DNA of 64,000 nt, from assembly GCA_002344065.1 (NCBI GenBank), contig DDTK01000004.1:62001-126000 (forward strand), written 5' to 3'. A program made the translations under genes and the position numbers. The notes beneath the pieces are model-generated. The model made no database searches, had not been told where the DNA came from, and saw only the letters and a list, made by a program, of their open reading frames with translations. This document shows positions 19,011 to 27,211 of this stretch, one piece after another. Numbering within the stretch: position 1 is the first letter of the stretch; each line of letters opens with the position of its first letter. Origin of the DNA: Flammeovirgaceae bacterium UBA2366 (lineage in GTDB: Bacteria; Bacteroidota; Bacteroidia; Cytophagales; Cyclobacteriaceae).

Positions 19011-19325
19011 CTATTTCTTTACATAGTGATACTCCTGTATTTCATTTCCTTTTTTAAGGCGTATCGTGTATTCACCAAACTTCACATCACAGAAGTCGAT
19101 GATCATTTTTCTTTTTTCCAATTTTTGAGATGTCACGAGGTCACCATTTGTGTAGTAAACCTCCACTGAAGCTCCAAGAAATTTCCTGTCGGCTTTGAAC
19201 ATGAATAAATTCTTATGCCGCGAATCGAGTACATCAACTGCTTCAGCTGGCGAAGTGGCCTGCGCGGTAGCAACGCTCCCGAAGAGTATGGCTAATGCTA
19301 TGAAGAAGTTGACAAGGGTTTTCAT
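19011..19325 (-). CDS. Small secreted protein of unknown function
   Basis: A 104-residue protein with a clear signal peptide (MKTLVNFFIALAILFGSVATAQA). The mature part looks beta-rich (SVEVYYTNGDLVTSQKL, GEYTIRLKKGNEIQEYHYV) and resembles the short secreted domains with a single beta sandwich common in Bacteroidota. No function is recognised. The 140 bases upstream of it hold nothing else obvious. Confidence 0.65.
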   Translation of the reverse strand: MKTLVNFFIALAILFGSVATAQATSPAEAVDVLDSRHKNLFMFKADRKFLGASVEVYYTNGDLVTSQKLEKRKMIIDFCDVKFGEYTIRLKKGNEIQEYHYVKK

Positions 19326-19467
19326 GGGTCTTTGATCATCCTGTTTGGATAACCCTTATGCTAACCCCATGCCTTGTAAGAAAATGGTGATTTTAGAAGA
19401 ATTTGAGGGGTTACTCCCTAATTTATTCCAGTTTTGGGAAGACTTTTTCCGGATTTTGATACAGATT

Positions 19468-19812
19468 TCAGAGCAATTCCTTCGCTGGATCCCAAAATAG
19501 ATCGGTGAAGTGCGTGATTCTATCGTTGATCACTTCAATACCCTCCTTCTCCAAAAGGCGTTGCATGGTTGTGGGCGTTTTAAAATGAATCTTTCCGGTG
19601 AGCAGCCCCTGACTGTTAACAACACGATGTGCCGGAACACCTTTTGGTGCTTCATGCATAGCCCAACCCACCATACGGGCACTCATGCGTGTTCCCAAAT
19701 AGCGTGCAATGGCACCGTAACTCGTTACCCTGCCCTTGGGTATCAGTTTTACCACGGCATAAACGTCTTCAAAAAAATTTTCTCCTTTTGGAGCCATTTT
19801 CTTACCTGCCAT
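19468..19812 (-). CDS. Alkyltransferase-like protein (MGMT family without active-site Cys)
   Basis: The 114-residue protein is the DNA-binding domain of O6-alkylguanine-DNA alkyltransferases (IPKGRVTSYGAIARYLG, ARMVGWAMHEAP). At the active site it has PAHRVV where true methyltransferases have PCHRV. It can therefore bind alkylated bases but not accept the alkyl group; such ATL proteins flag damage for nucleotide excision repair. Monocistronic, divergent from the large secreted protein to its right. Confidence 0.9.
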   Translation of the reverse strand: MAGKKMAPKGENFFEDVYAVVKLIPKGRVTSYGAIARYLGTRMSARMVGWAMHEAPKGVPAHRVVNSQGLLTGKIHFKTPTTMQRLLEKEGIEVINDRITHFTDLFWDPAKELL

Positions 19813-19841
19813 ATTTTAAAAAGTTGATCTTACTACCTTTG
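19813..19841 (+). promoter_or_regulatory. Bacteroidota-type promoter, decides the start of the next gene
   Basis: TACCTTTG at 19834-19841 is a perfect -7 box; a TTTT at 19813-19816 is a weak -33 candidate at the right distance. Transcription from it would begin near 19848, so the next protein cannot start at the in-frame ATG at 19689 inside the alkyltransferase-like gene. Confidence 0.5.
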
Positions 19842-19862
19842 CAGACCTTAAAAACCGAATCG

Positions 19863-21404
19863 TTGAGAGTCCTAATCTACGTAAGTATAATCAGCCTTTT
19901 ATTTCCATTCGTTGTCTACGGACAAAATGGTCATGAATTGATTTTCCCCGACTCAGCAGGCTGGACAAATCTTTATGAAGGACGTACTTTCTCTTTCCAG
20001 CTTAAAGCCACCCCCGGTAATCAGCATGTTGTGTTTTCTTTACTCGATAATGAGTTATCGGAAATACAATTTGATTCAACCGGAAATTTTTCGTGGACGC
20101 CTTCTTATGATCTTGTAAATCGGGTTGAGCTTAAAAAAGAATTTCCGGTAATCTTTCAAGGCTTCTGGGCCGATGGTTCACGTGTACGCAAAACCATAAA
20201 CTTTACGGTAACCCATGTAAACCGTCCGCCACAAATAGAAGAGCTTCCTGTCTTCTACGTTAAGCAATCAACGCGAAACACCTATCAAATCGGCAATGAG
20301 TATGTTTTCGATCCGGATGGCGATCCTATCGTCTACAAATCTATGCCGTCCCAAATGCCGGAAGGGCTTACCCTAAATTCACAAGGGCAAGTTAGTTGGA
20401 CCCCTTCTCGCAACCAGTTCAATGCCTTAAAAACAAATCCGGTTACTATTGAATTCATCGTTCAGGATCAGCCCGACAAAGCTGAATCCAAGGGGAAGTT
20501 TAAAATTGCACAAACACAGCTTGATCTGCCTCCTGAGATATTAATTGTTCCTGGCGACTCCCTGTTTACTATAAAAGAAGATGAGACACTGAACCTTAAG
20601 TTATATCTGTCTGATCCGAATGGGGATGACAATATCAAGACTGCAGGATTTGTAGCCTCTGATTCACGGGTACCTGCAATATGCCTAAAGGAAAACACCC
20701 CGCTTCAATACGAATTTACCTGGCAGCCCGGGTATGATTTTGTGGAAGACACCCAGAAAAAACTTTCCTTCGACATCGTCTTTTTCGCTATGGATAAATC
20801 CAATAACCGAACACAGCGAAAAATAAACATCACCGTGCTTGATGCCGAAAACATTGTGTTGAAGGATGGACTGCAATATCAAAAATACAGGACAAACATA
20901 GCCGCGGCTGCTGAACTGCTGCAAACGCTTGATGAGAATCAAAAAAAATTAAATGTTGATTACAAGAAGGCCAAGAAGGGGAAGAAGAACCGCTCGTTAA
21001 TGAACGCATCGCTTGGGGCAGTTACGGGACTATCCCCTACCTTATTGGAAACCGACCAGTCAAAAGTTGTTTCTACTGTAGGGGGTACTACGGTACTAAC
21101 TCTTAACACTCTGGAGGCTACACAGGTTATCGGCAAGTCGAAAGATGAAATTATGGATAGGATTAAAATCAATGTTGACATCCGTAACCGTGTACAGGGA
21201 GCCGGTGATGATTTTGCCAGAAAATATGCCGTAAAAACTACGCGCAGAGGACTGGAATTTGAAAAGGATATTGAGAAACTAAGAATGGTACTAAACGATC
21301 AGCGCCTGGTATTGTTGGAGCTGGATGCCTACAAGAAAAATACCCAGCTGTTGAGTAACAAAGATCTCAAACGAACCTTCCCAGACTTTACAGAAGAAAA
21401 CTAA
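19863..21404 (+). CDS. Large secreted protein with Ig-like (cadherin-type) domains
   Basis: The TTG at 19863 is taken as start because it gives a signal peptide (RVLIYVSIISLLFPFVVYG) and lies just after the promoter; product about 513 residues. The mature part has three putative Ig-like repeats with DPDGDPIVYKSMP, LTLNSQGQVSWTPS and SDPNGDDN, the pattern of dystroglycan/cadherin-like domains. The last 150 residues are Lys-rich and probably helical. Function unknown; envelope location likely. It ends 76 bases before the tRNA-Ser gene. Confidence 0.72.
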   Translation: MRVLIYVSIISLLFPFVVYGQNGHELIFPDSAGWTNLYEGRTFSFQLKATPGNQHVVFSLLDNELSEIQFDSTGNFSWTPSYDLVNRVELKKEFPVIFQGFWADGSRVRKTINFTVTHVNRPPQIEELPVFYVKQSTRNTYQIGNEYVFDPDGDPIVYKSMPSQMPEGLTLNSQGQVSWTPSRNQFNALKTNPVTIEFIVQDQPDKAESKGKFKIAQTQLDLPPEILIVPGDSLFTIKEDETLNLKLYLSDPNGDDNIKTAGFVASDSRVPAICLKENTPLQYEFTWQPGYDFVEDTQKKLSFDIVFFAMDKSNNRTQRKINITVLDAENIVLKDGLQYQKYRTNIAAAAELLQTLDENQKKLNVDYKKAKKGKKNRSLMNASLGAVTGLSPTLLETDQSKVVSTVGGTTVLTLNTLEATQVIGKSKDEIMDRIKINVDIRNRVQGAGDDFARKYAVKTTRRGLEFEKDIEKLRMVLNDQRLVLLELDAYKKNTQLLSNKDLKRTFPDFTEEN

Positions 21405-21425
21405 GTTAACGTGTTTGATGTTGGT

Positions 21426-21456
21426 TTTGCCAAAATGGTTTAAAGCTATACATTTG
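21426..21456 (+). promoter_or_regulatory. Promoter of the tRNA-Ser gene
   Basis: TTTG at 21426-21429, a 19-base spacer and TACATTTG at 21449-21456 match the Bacteroidota consensus exactly. The tRNA begins 24 bases after the -7 box. Confidence 0.7.
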
Positions 21457-21480
21457 CACTCCTAAAATTAACCAAGCCAC

Positions 21481-21567
21481 AGAGGAGTGGTAGAGTGGTT
21501 TATTGCACCGGTCTTGAAAACCGGAGACCCTTTACGGGGTCCGGGGGTTCGAATCCCTCCTCCTCTG
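21481..21567 (+). tRNA. tRNA-Ser(UGA)
   Basis: An 87-base class II tRNA. Acceptor stem AGAGGAG pairs with CTCCTCT at 21560-21566; the anticodon arm CCGGTCTTGAAAACCGG shows anticodon TGA; a long variable arm (ACCC...GGGT) marks it as a serine tRNA; the T-loop is TTCGAAT. The 3' CCA is not encoded. A tyrosine recombinase gene starts 250 bases downstream, so the 3' end is the likely insertion site of a mobile island. Confidence 0.96.
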
Positions 21568-21593
21568 CAAGAATCAGTAACAAACGATACAAG

Positions 21594-21627
21594 AACCTGC
21601 AAATCACAAGAATTTGCAGGTTTTTTT
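21594..21627 (+). terminator. Rho-independent terminator after tRNA-Ser
   Basis: An 11-bp perfect stem (AACCTGCAAAT at 21594-21604 with ATTTGCAGGTT at 21612-21622), a 7-base loop and a run of T from 21621. A textbook intrinsic terminator for the tRNA transcript. Confidence 0.9.
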
Positions 21628-21636
21628 GTTTTCGGG

Positions 21637-21738
21637 CTCATACGATTTGACACTAAATAACACGCCTTTGGTGAGTAATTCGGTGAGTATCGGAGGGAAG
21701 AAAAAAGTACTCACCAGATTTCTCATAACGATTTGACA
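21637..21738. other. Putative left attachment region with iterated short repeats
   Basis: Between the terminator and the recombinase gene lie two near-identical copies of CTCATA(A)CGATTTGACA (21637-21652 and 21722-21738). Between them are two direct copies of GGTGAGTA (21670-21677, 21682-21689) and one inverted copy TACTCACC (21708-21715). Clustered direct and inverted short repeats next to an integrase gene are typical of arm-type binding sites in attachment regions. The crossover core would lie in the tRNA 3' end. No second core copy was found in the window. Confidence 0.55.
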
Positions 21739-21817
21739 TTCAAGTAGTTCAGGACGTGAACATCTTGAATCCGGGTGGCTGGAAGCATAGATTTATCACC
21801 GCTAAACCACCCATGTT

Positions 21818-23053
21818 ATGAACAACAGATTTAGCCTTCTCTTCTACTTCAAGAAGCCGAAGAACTGTACACACCAAGAGTTGCCAATCTACATGCGAAT
21901 CACTGTAGGTTGTGCACGCACTGAAATTTCCACACAACGCAAATGGGATCCTTCGCGATGGAACATTGCTGCCGGTAGAGCAACTGGTACTAAAGAAGAC
22001 GCGCGCACACTTAATGCTTACCTTGATACACTTCAGGCGCGTGTGTATGAAGCACAACGACAACTGATCGCAGATCAACAACCCATCACGGTGAAAAACC
22101 TTCGCTTGCGATTCGAAGGTAAGCGTGCCGCTTCAAAAATGTTCATCGAAGTGTTTCGCAATCACAATGAGAAAATCAAGCAACTTGTCGACACAGAGTT
22201 TTCACCGGGAACCATTGAGCGTTACGAAACGGCACTCAGTCATACCGTTTCATTCCTTCGCTGGAAATTCAAAAAAGATGACATCGACATCCAGGAACTG
22301 AATTACGAGTTTGTATCCGAACTGGAATTTTGGTTGAAATCTATTCGCAAGTGTAGCCATAACACCTCAATCAAGTATATCAGCAACATCAAGAAGATCG
22401 TCAACCTATGCCTGAAAAATGGATGGCTGCAACGTGATCCATTCCTCGGATATAAAATGAGCAAGCGCGAAGTAGTGCGTGAAGTGTTATCGCAGGATGA
22501 GATCAACCGTATTGCCGCCAAAGAGTTTCCGACTAACAGATTGGGCATTATCCGTGATATTTTCCTTTTCAGCTGCTACACCGGTCTGGCATACGCAGAC
22601 GTAAAGAAACTCAGGCGCCACGAAATTGTAACCGGTGTTGACGGTGAGAAGTGGATCAGTACGCAACGAAAGAAAACAGACACATCTTCAAAAATTCCCT
22701 TGCTGAAGCCTGCACTGGCGATTCTGCAAAAATATGAACGCGAACCGCTTTGCATCAGCAAGGGCGTTTTGCTTCCTATGCCCAGCAATCAAAAAATGAA
22801 TGCGTATCTCAAAGAGATCGCGGATCTGTGTGGCATCACAAAAAAGATGACTTTCCACACGGCACGCCACACCTTCGCCACTACCATTACCCTAACGAAT
22901 GGAGTTCCCATAGAGACTGTTGGAAAAATGCTTGGGCACCGTAATCTGAAAACTACGCAACATTACGCCAAGATTCTGGATAAGAAAGTAAGCGATGATA
23001 TGATGATGCTTCGCAATAAGCTTGAGTCGTTGTCATCGACAACCGTACAATAA
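21818..23053 (+). CDS. Tyrosine recombinase (integrase), CTnDOT-like
   Basis: A 411-residue site-specific recombinase with an N-terminal arm-binding domain (MRITVGCARTEISTQRKWDP), a SAM-like core-binding domain (about 105-210) and a catalytic domain. The H-x-x-R motif is HTARHTF, the second His and the nucleophile are in LGHRNLKTTQHYAKI. Box I reads TGLAYADV, with Ala in place of the usual Arg, as also reported for IntDOT of Bacteroides, which lacks that Arg. It most likely inserted the island at tRNA-Ser. Confidence 0.93.
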   Translation: MNNRFSLLFYFKKPKNCTHQELPIYMRITVGCARTEISTQRKWDPSRWNIAAGRATGTKEDARTLNAYLDTLQARVYEAQRQLIADQQPITVKNLRLRFEGKRAASKMFIEVFRNHNEKIKQLVDTEFSPGTIERYETALSHTVSFLRWKFKKDDIDIQELNYEFVSELEFWLKSIRKCSHNTSIKYISNIKKIVNLCLKNGWLQRDPFLGYKMSKREVVREVLSQDEINRIAAKEFPTNRLGIIRDIFLFSCYTGLAYADVKKLRRHEIVTGVDGEKWISTQRKKTDTSSKIPLLKPALAILQKYEREPLCISKGVLLPMPSNQKMNAYLKEIADLCGITKKMTFHTARHTFATTITLTNGVPIETVGKMLGHRNLKTTQHYAKILDKKVSDDMMMLRNKLESLSSTTVQ

Positions 23054-23080
23054 AATAATAACATCAAAAAGATATTGATC

Positions 23081-23731
23081 ATGAATAAACTTGTCACCTA
23101 CCTGGAGAGTAAAGAAGTGATATTTCACAGCGCTCTCGCACTCATTGTACTCTATGTTCCACATGCAGGCCACTTGTTTATGAAGTTGGAACACCTCGAC
23201 ATGACCTTTTTTGGGTTTACGTTTTTCAACTGGGCTTATGGAATTGCGCTTGCTGCGGTCATTGAAATTCTGATCCTAGTATTTATCATAAACGGATATC
23301 AGAATGCAGGCAGAGCCTATGCGCTGGTGAGTTTCTTTATCAATGGACTTTACTACGACTATTGGTTCCTGGCCATACAGGATCCAACCATCTTGAATGT
23401 CAAACTCACGATAACCAGCTTTCTCATCTGCTTCATGCACTCGCTGGCGATCTGGCAACTGAGTGATTTGTTCTTCAAGCGTTTGACTGCCGACAAAGAA
23501 AAGGTAAAGGAGTTTTGGTGTGCGGAATGTGAAGCCGGACCCTTCCCAAACAAGCGGTCGCTTGACGGGCATGTTTCGAAAGCGCATAAACACAAAAAAG
23601 GGAGTATCAAACCTGAAGTAGAAGCATTGTCCAGTAATGCTGCTAAGCGCAATGATAAGCCACACGAGCACACTTTACCTCAAAGGCCATTCATGGCTCC
23701 CAACCGGCATAAGAACAAAGTTCACAATTAG
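23081..23731 (+). CDS. Four-helix membrane protein with C-terminal C2H2 zinc finger
   Basis: The ATG at 23081 is preferred over the TTG two codons upstream. The protein of 216 residues has about four membrane helices (15-32, 45-75, 84-104, 112-135) and then a cytoplasmic C2H2-type finger, C-AEC-(12 residues)-H-VSKA-H, followed by a Lys/His-rich tail. Membrane anchor plus zinc finger suggests something that holds DNA or protein at the membrane; the function is unknown. It follows the integrase on the same strand and is probably part of the island backbone. Confidence 0.7.
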   Translation: MNKLVTYLESKEVIFHSALALIVLYVPHAGHLFMKLEHLDMTFFGFTFFNWAYGIALAAVIEILILVFIINGYQNAGRAYALVSFFINGLYYDYWFLAIQDPTILNVKLTITSFLICFMHSLAIWQLSDLFFKRLTADKEKVKEFWCAECEAGPFPNKRSLDGHVSKAHKHKKGSIKPEVEALSSNAAKRNDKPHEHTLPQRPFMAPNRHKNKVHN

Positions 23732-23815
23732 TGAACTTTTGCCGTTAACTGTACATCCATGCATTAGCCGAGTTGAAACGCTTCCTGTTTCTTCACCATA
23801 GGTTTTGATGAGGGC

Positions 23816-24283
23816 TTAGATCAAGCCCTCATCCGCGAAGGAATAGTATCCTTCTGTTGTCAAGATGATGTGGTCAAGCAACTGTATTTCCAACAGTTTG
23901 CCAGCCTCTTTGATTTTTCTGGTAAGATCAATATCAGCCTGACTTGGCTGCAAGTTTCCGGATGGGTGATTGTGGCTTAGAATCAATCCAGAAGCGGCCA
24001 CTTTTAGCGCAGCAGCGAAAATCAGCTTAGGATCGGCAACCGTGCCGCTAACGCCTCCGGTTGACAGTTCAAAAATTCCGAGCACTTTGTTTGCACGGTT
24101 GGTGAACATCACCTTGAACTGCTCAAGGAGTTCGATTTTGGTGTCGTCCCAGCTTTCCAGCAACACTTGATATGCATCTTTCGAGTGGCTGATCTTGGGA
24201 CGTAACGAAGGTTTTACGTTCGACTTGTAGACAAGCTGAATCTCTGCTGCCTGGTACGGTCTTGTTTCTTTTGTGCTTTCCAT
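23816..24283 (-). CDS. radC: RadC-like JAB/MPN domain protein
   Basis: A 155-residue RadC-family protein reduced to the MPN domain, with the metal motif SHNHPSGNLQPSQADID (H-x-H-P-S-G...S-x2-D). It lacks the N-terminal helix-hairpin-helix of full-length RadC, like many copies on Bacteroidota mobile elements. True biochemical role is unclear. It is divergent from the first cargo gene, with the repeated 5' element between them. Confidence 0.88.
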   Translation of the reverse strand: MESTKETRPYQAAEIQLVYKSNVKPSLRPKISHSKDAYQVLLESWDDTKIELLEQFKVMFTNRANKVLGIFELSTGGVSGTVADPKLIFAAALKVAASGLILSHNHPSGNLQPSQADIDLTRKIKEAGKLLEIQLLDHIILTTEGYYSFADEGLI

Positions 24284-24310
24284 AATCGTAAGAATTAATT
24301 ATGGTGCACC

Positions 24311-24460
24311 CACAGGCTTTGAAAGGAATTTGCGCAAGGAGGAACGGAATAAATGGGGGTTCCTGAAAGCGATAGCTGTAAGGGGGAAACCGTTTATGCC
24401 GGAAATTCCTTGCAAGCACTATTCCGAACAAAGCCTAAATTAGTACCAGAGATTAATGAT
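24311..24460. repeat. Repeated 5' slot element, copy 1
   Basis: This region recurs at 27684-27817. Identical blocks are 24334-24357 with 27708-27731 (24 bases) and 24392-24418 with 27751-27777 (27 bases), followed by shared AAGCCTAAATTAGTACC and GATTAATGA. It can fold: GCAAGGA (24334-24340) pairs with TCCTTGC (24407-24413), and 24345-24356 pairs with 24390-24401 with one mismatch and one G-U. Both copies lie between a minus-strand backbone gene and a plus-strand cargo gene. It probably carries promoters for one or both. Confidence 0.8.
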
Positions 24461-24481
24461 TGAAAAAATTGAAGTTATAGC

Positions 24482-26755
24482 ATGTACGATTTACATAGCC
24501 TAGGATGGTATGGCTTTCAAGAGTTATGCCTGACTGTGACGAGAGAAGTCTTTGGACAAACGGTAACGGCATTTCTCAGTTCACATGATGGTGGACGTGA
24601 CGGAAGTTTTACAGGAGAATGGCAAAACAATAATGGAGAAACATGGCGGGGAAAATTTGTATTTCAATGTAAATATTCAAATCGTCCTCATTATAATCTT
24701 AAACTAAGCGATCTTAGTGATGAGTTACCAAAAGCCGACCGCCTTGCAAAGCAAGGCCTTTGCAATATATATGTACTAATTACTAATGCAGGTGTCTCCG
24801 GATCGCTTGAGGAAAAAATCAACAGCAAATTAAAAAGCTATGGTATTTCAAATGTCTTAGTGCTGGGTTCAACTTGGCTTTTTCAAACTATACGTGAGAA
24901 TAAAAGACTTAGAAGACTCGTTCCTAGAGTCTATGGCCTTGGAGACTTGAGCCAGATTTTGGACGAGCGAGTTTATGTCCAGGGAAGAGCACTGCTTGAT
25001 TCACTTAAAGAAGAGTTATCAAAAGTTGTAATTACTGATGCCTATCAAAGAGCAGCCAAAGCACTTGATAAGCATGGTTTTGTCCTTCTAATAGGAGAGC
25101 CCGCAGCAGGCAAAACTACAATCGCTTCTTTGTTGGCAATGGGGGCATTAGATCAATGGCAAGCCTCAACTATGAAGTTGGAAACGCCTGAAAAAGTAAT
25201 CCATCATTGGAACCCCGATGATCCGAATCAGTTTTTTTGGGTTGACGATGCGTTCGGTGTGACTCAGTATGAACGATCTCTGGTTCGTGAATGGAACCAT
25301 CACATTGCCCAGGTAAGAGCAATGCTAAACAAAGGTGCTCGCATTGTCATGACCTCTCGTGATTATATTTATAACGCTGCCCGTAGTGATCTTAAAGCAA
25401 CTGCTTTCCCATTGTTGAATGAAAGTCAAGTGGTAATTGATGTTCATAATTTAACATTGGATGAGAAACGACAAATGCTTTACAACCACATGAAACTTGG
25501 ATCTCAACCGCCTGAATTTCGCAAAAAGATTAAGCCTCACTTAGAAGGGGTAGCCAAGTCTAAGCGATTTATTCCTGAAACAGCAAGACGTCTTGGCTCA
25601 CCCTTCTTTACAAAAAATCTATATATCTCCAAATGGCACTTGGAGGAATTTGTCAACAAGCAGGAAGACTTTTTGATTGAAGTTGTTGGTGGATTGGATC
25701 AAGATTGCCAAGCAGCTCTCGCACTTATCTATATGAACAGCGGTCGCCTTAAGAGTCCAATTGAACTCAAGGCGGGGGAGACTGACGCCATTCAAAGAAT
25801 GGGGAGTAGTTTGGGGGGATGCACTCATGCTCTTTCTGCAATGAATGGAAGCTTGGTACAATTTGACGATGGAAGTGAAATACCAATTTGGAGATTTAAG
25901 CACCCAACAGTTGGCGATGCGTTCTCTTCGTTTGTAGTTAAAAGTCCCGAACTAATTGAGATCTATTTACAAGGGTGCCCTGTAGAAAAACTGTTAGAGC
26001 AAGTTACGTGTGGAAAAATGGGGGTCAAAAGGGCCATAGTTGTTCCGAAGTCGTACTTTCCATTAGTCTTAAAACGTTTAAAGGCGTTTACTTCAACTAA
26101 GAAGTACAAAGACGATTACCTATCAAAATGGGGAGCAAAAAGACAGGTACATGAATTTCTCTCCTTTCGATGCACAAAAGATTTCTTGATTGAATATATA
26201 AAAGAGAATCCTAATATTATCGATCAAGCATCAAAGCCAGGCTTAATGCTAGATACTGTATCCGAAGTACATGTCGCGTGCAAATTAAACGAGTACAATC
26301 TACTGCCCGAAGAGCAACGAAAACTGTTTGTACAAACTGTCTCCAAGTATGCTGTCAATGGAGATGATTTGTATGCACTTAGATCTGAGAAAATCCAGTC
26401 CCTGTTCAGCGCTAAGGAAATAGAAACTTTAAGAGAAGAAATCAAATTGAAGGTGGTTCCGAAACTTGAGGAGATGTGTACTCAACGTCAAGAATCCTTT
26501 GATATTGAAAATGATAGTGATGCAGAATTTTTTATGCAATCAATTATAGAAACGCTTGAAACTATTGAAGATCAATTTCGGCAGGATGTTTCAATTACTG
26601 GAAGAGTACAGAAACAATTACAAGTTGTTAAAGACTGGATAGAAGAGAATACCGTTGAGAATAGTTTAGGGGACCGTGAAAAACTCTCTGATGCCCAAAC
26701 ATCTATGCAACACGAAAGCGAGCGAAGCATATTCGATGACATAGATACAGCGTAA
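24482..26755 (+). CDS. Mrr-like nuclease fused to nSTAND3-type NTPase; candidate defence protein
   Basis: A 757-residue protein. The N-terminal 130 residues look like a PD-(D/E)xK nuclease of the Mrr type: Glu14, Asp40 in HDGGRDG and the QCK at 62-64. An NTPase follows with Walker A GEPAAGKTT (205-213), Walker B FFWVDD (251-256) and a sensor-like MTSRDYIY, the pattern of nSTAND3 proteins. The C-terminal 400 residues are helical without a family I recognise. Nuclease-STAND fusions are known as Avs-type anti-phage sensors; this protein is a candidate of that kind, not a proven member. It stands alone as cargo in slot 1. Base composition is slightly more AT-rich than the backbone genes. Confidence 0.82.
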   Translation: MYDLHSLGWYGFQELCLTVTREVFGQTVTAFLSSHDGGRDGSFTGEWQNNNGETWRGKFVFQCKYSNRPHYNLKLSDLSDELPKADRLAKQGLCNIYVLITNAGVSGSLEEKINSKLKSYGISNVLVLGSTWLFQTIRENKRLRRLVPRVYGLGDLSQILDERVYVQGRALLDSLKEELSKVVITDAYQRAAKALDKHGFVLLIGEPAAGKTTIASLLAMGALDQWQASTMKLETPEKVIHHWNPDDPNQFFWVDDAFGVTQYERSLVREWNHHIAQVRAMLNKGARIVMTSRDYIYNAARSDLKATAFPLLNESQVVIDVHNLTLDEKRQMLYNHMKLGSQPPEFRKKIKPHLEGVAKSKRFIPETARRLGSPFFTKNLYISKWHLEEFVNKQEDFLIEVVGGLDQDCQAALALIYMNSGRLKSPIELKAGETDAIQRMGSSLGGCTHALSAMNGSLVQFDDGSEIPIWRFKHPTVGDAFSSFVVKSPELIEIYLQGCPVEKLLEQVTCGKMGVKRAIVVPKSYFPLVLKRLKAFTSTKKYKDDYLSKWGAKRQVHEFLSFRCTKDFLIEYIKENPNIIDQASKPGLMLDTVSEVHVACKLNEYNLLPEEQRKLFVQTVSKYAVNGDDLYALRSEKIQSLFSAKEIETLREEIKLKVVPKLEEMCTQRQESFDIENDSDAEFFMQSIIETLETIEDQFRQDVSITGRVQKQLQVVKDWIEENTVENSLGDREKLSDAQTSMQHESERSIFDDIDTA

Positions 26756-26787
26756 TACCTCCAATATTTAGGGATTGAACCAACCCG

Positions 26788-26940
26788 ACCATTTTTTCCG
26801 ACAAGCCGCCAATTGCGCACGTTGCGGGGCCTTTGTCAAGGGTGTCGATTCCACAAATTCAATTACAAGGATCGACACTCGACATGGCCCTTGACAAAGG
26901 CCCCGCAACGGGCCTACCTTTGGCTTGGCGGTGAAATGGT
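26788..26940. repeat. 153-nt structured 3' slot element, copy A
   Basis: A large inverted repeat. Perfect 22-bp stem: 26821-26842 with 26888-26909. Inside it TGTCGAT (26843-26849) pairs with ATCGACA (26871-26877). Outside it CCGCCAA (26806-26812) pairs with TTGGCGG (26925-26931) and ACCATTT (26788-26794) with AAATGGT (26934-26940). The same element with compensatory changes occurs at 28457-28609, again downstream of a cargo gene. There is no open reading frame of note in it. Confidence 0.85.
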
Positions 26941-27007
26941 CTCATCAGAGTTGTTAAATCTATTTCCTTTAGAGAAAATTTGAGATTCTGTTTGCCTTGC
27001 AATAGCT

Positions 27008-27084
27008 GTGCAAAGTTCTTGTCAAAGACAGGATTCCACTAAAGATGAACCATCAACATCCGGACTTTGACAAGTGCTTTGCAC
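27008..27084. repeat. Long hairpin A2
   Basis: GTGCAAAG (27008-27015) and CTTGTCAAAG (27018-27027) pair with CTTTGACAAG (27065-27074) and CTTTGCAC (27077-27084). A 2-base internal loop interrupts the stem 8 bp from its base. The loop contains CCACTAA and ATCCGGA, also found in hairpin B3. Confidence 0.75.
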
Positions 27085-27117
27085 ACTCACGTAAGAAAGT
27101 CATTTACTATCATGGAA

Positions 27118-27189
27118 GGATCAGGTGTTCCCGAAAGAATTGTTCCATCAGAATAAAGACCGCGACAATCTTTCGGGAACTGCTGATCC
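27118..27189. repeat. Long hairpin A3
   Basis: GGATCAG (27118-27124) pairs with CTGATCC (27183-27189); after a 2-base internal loop GTTCCCGAAAGA (27127-27138) pairs with TCTTTCGGGAAC (27169-27180), then a one-base bulge and TTGT/ACAA. It ends 22 bases from the stop codon of the DUF6943-like gene on the other strand. Confidence 0.75.
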
Positions 27190-27211
27190 AGTGATCTGTC
27201 TTTAACTTTTG

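Noticed and set aside
19689..19862. N-terminal extension of the large secreted protein
   Set aside because: It overlaps the alkyltransferase-like gene and lies upstream of a good -7 box; the TTG at 19863 gives a proper signal peptide.
23807..23833. Perfect 11-bp hairpin GATGAGGGCTT / AAGCCCTCATC at the end of radC
   Set aside because: No T-run follows on either strand and the stem overlaps the radC stop; not enough to call a terminator, although it may stabilise the mRNA end.
24123..24431. 102-codon minus-strand frame over the radC start and the 5' element
   Set aside because: It overlaps radC in another frame and the repeat; the resemblance to a frame in the second repeat copy follows from the repeat itself.
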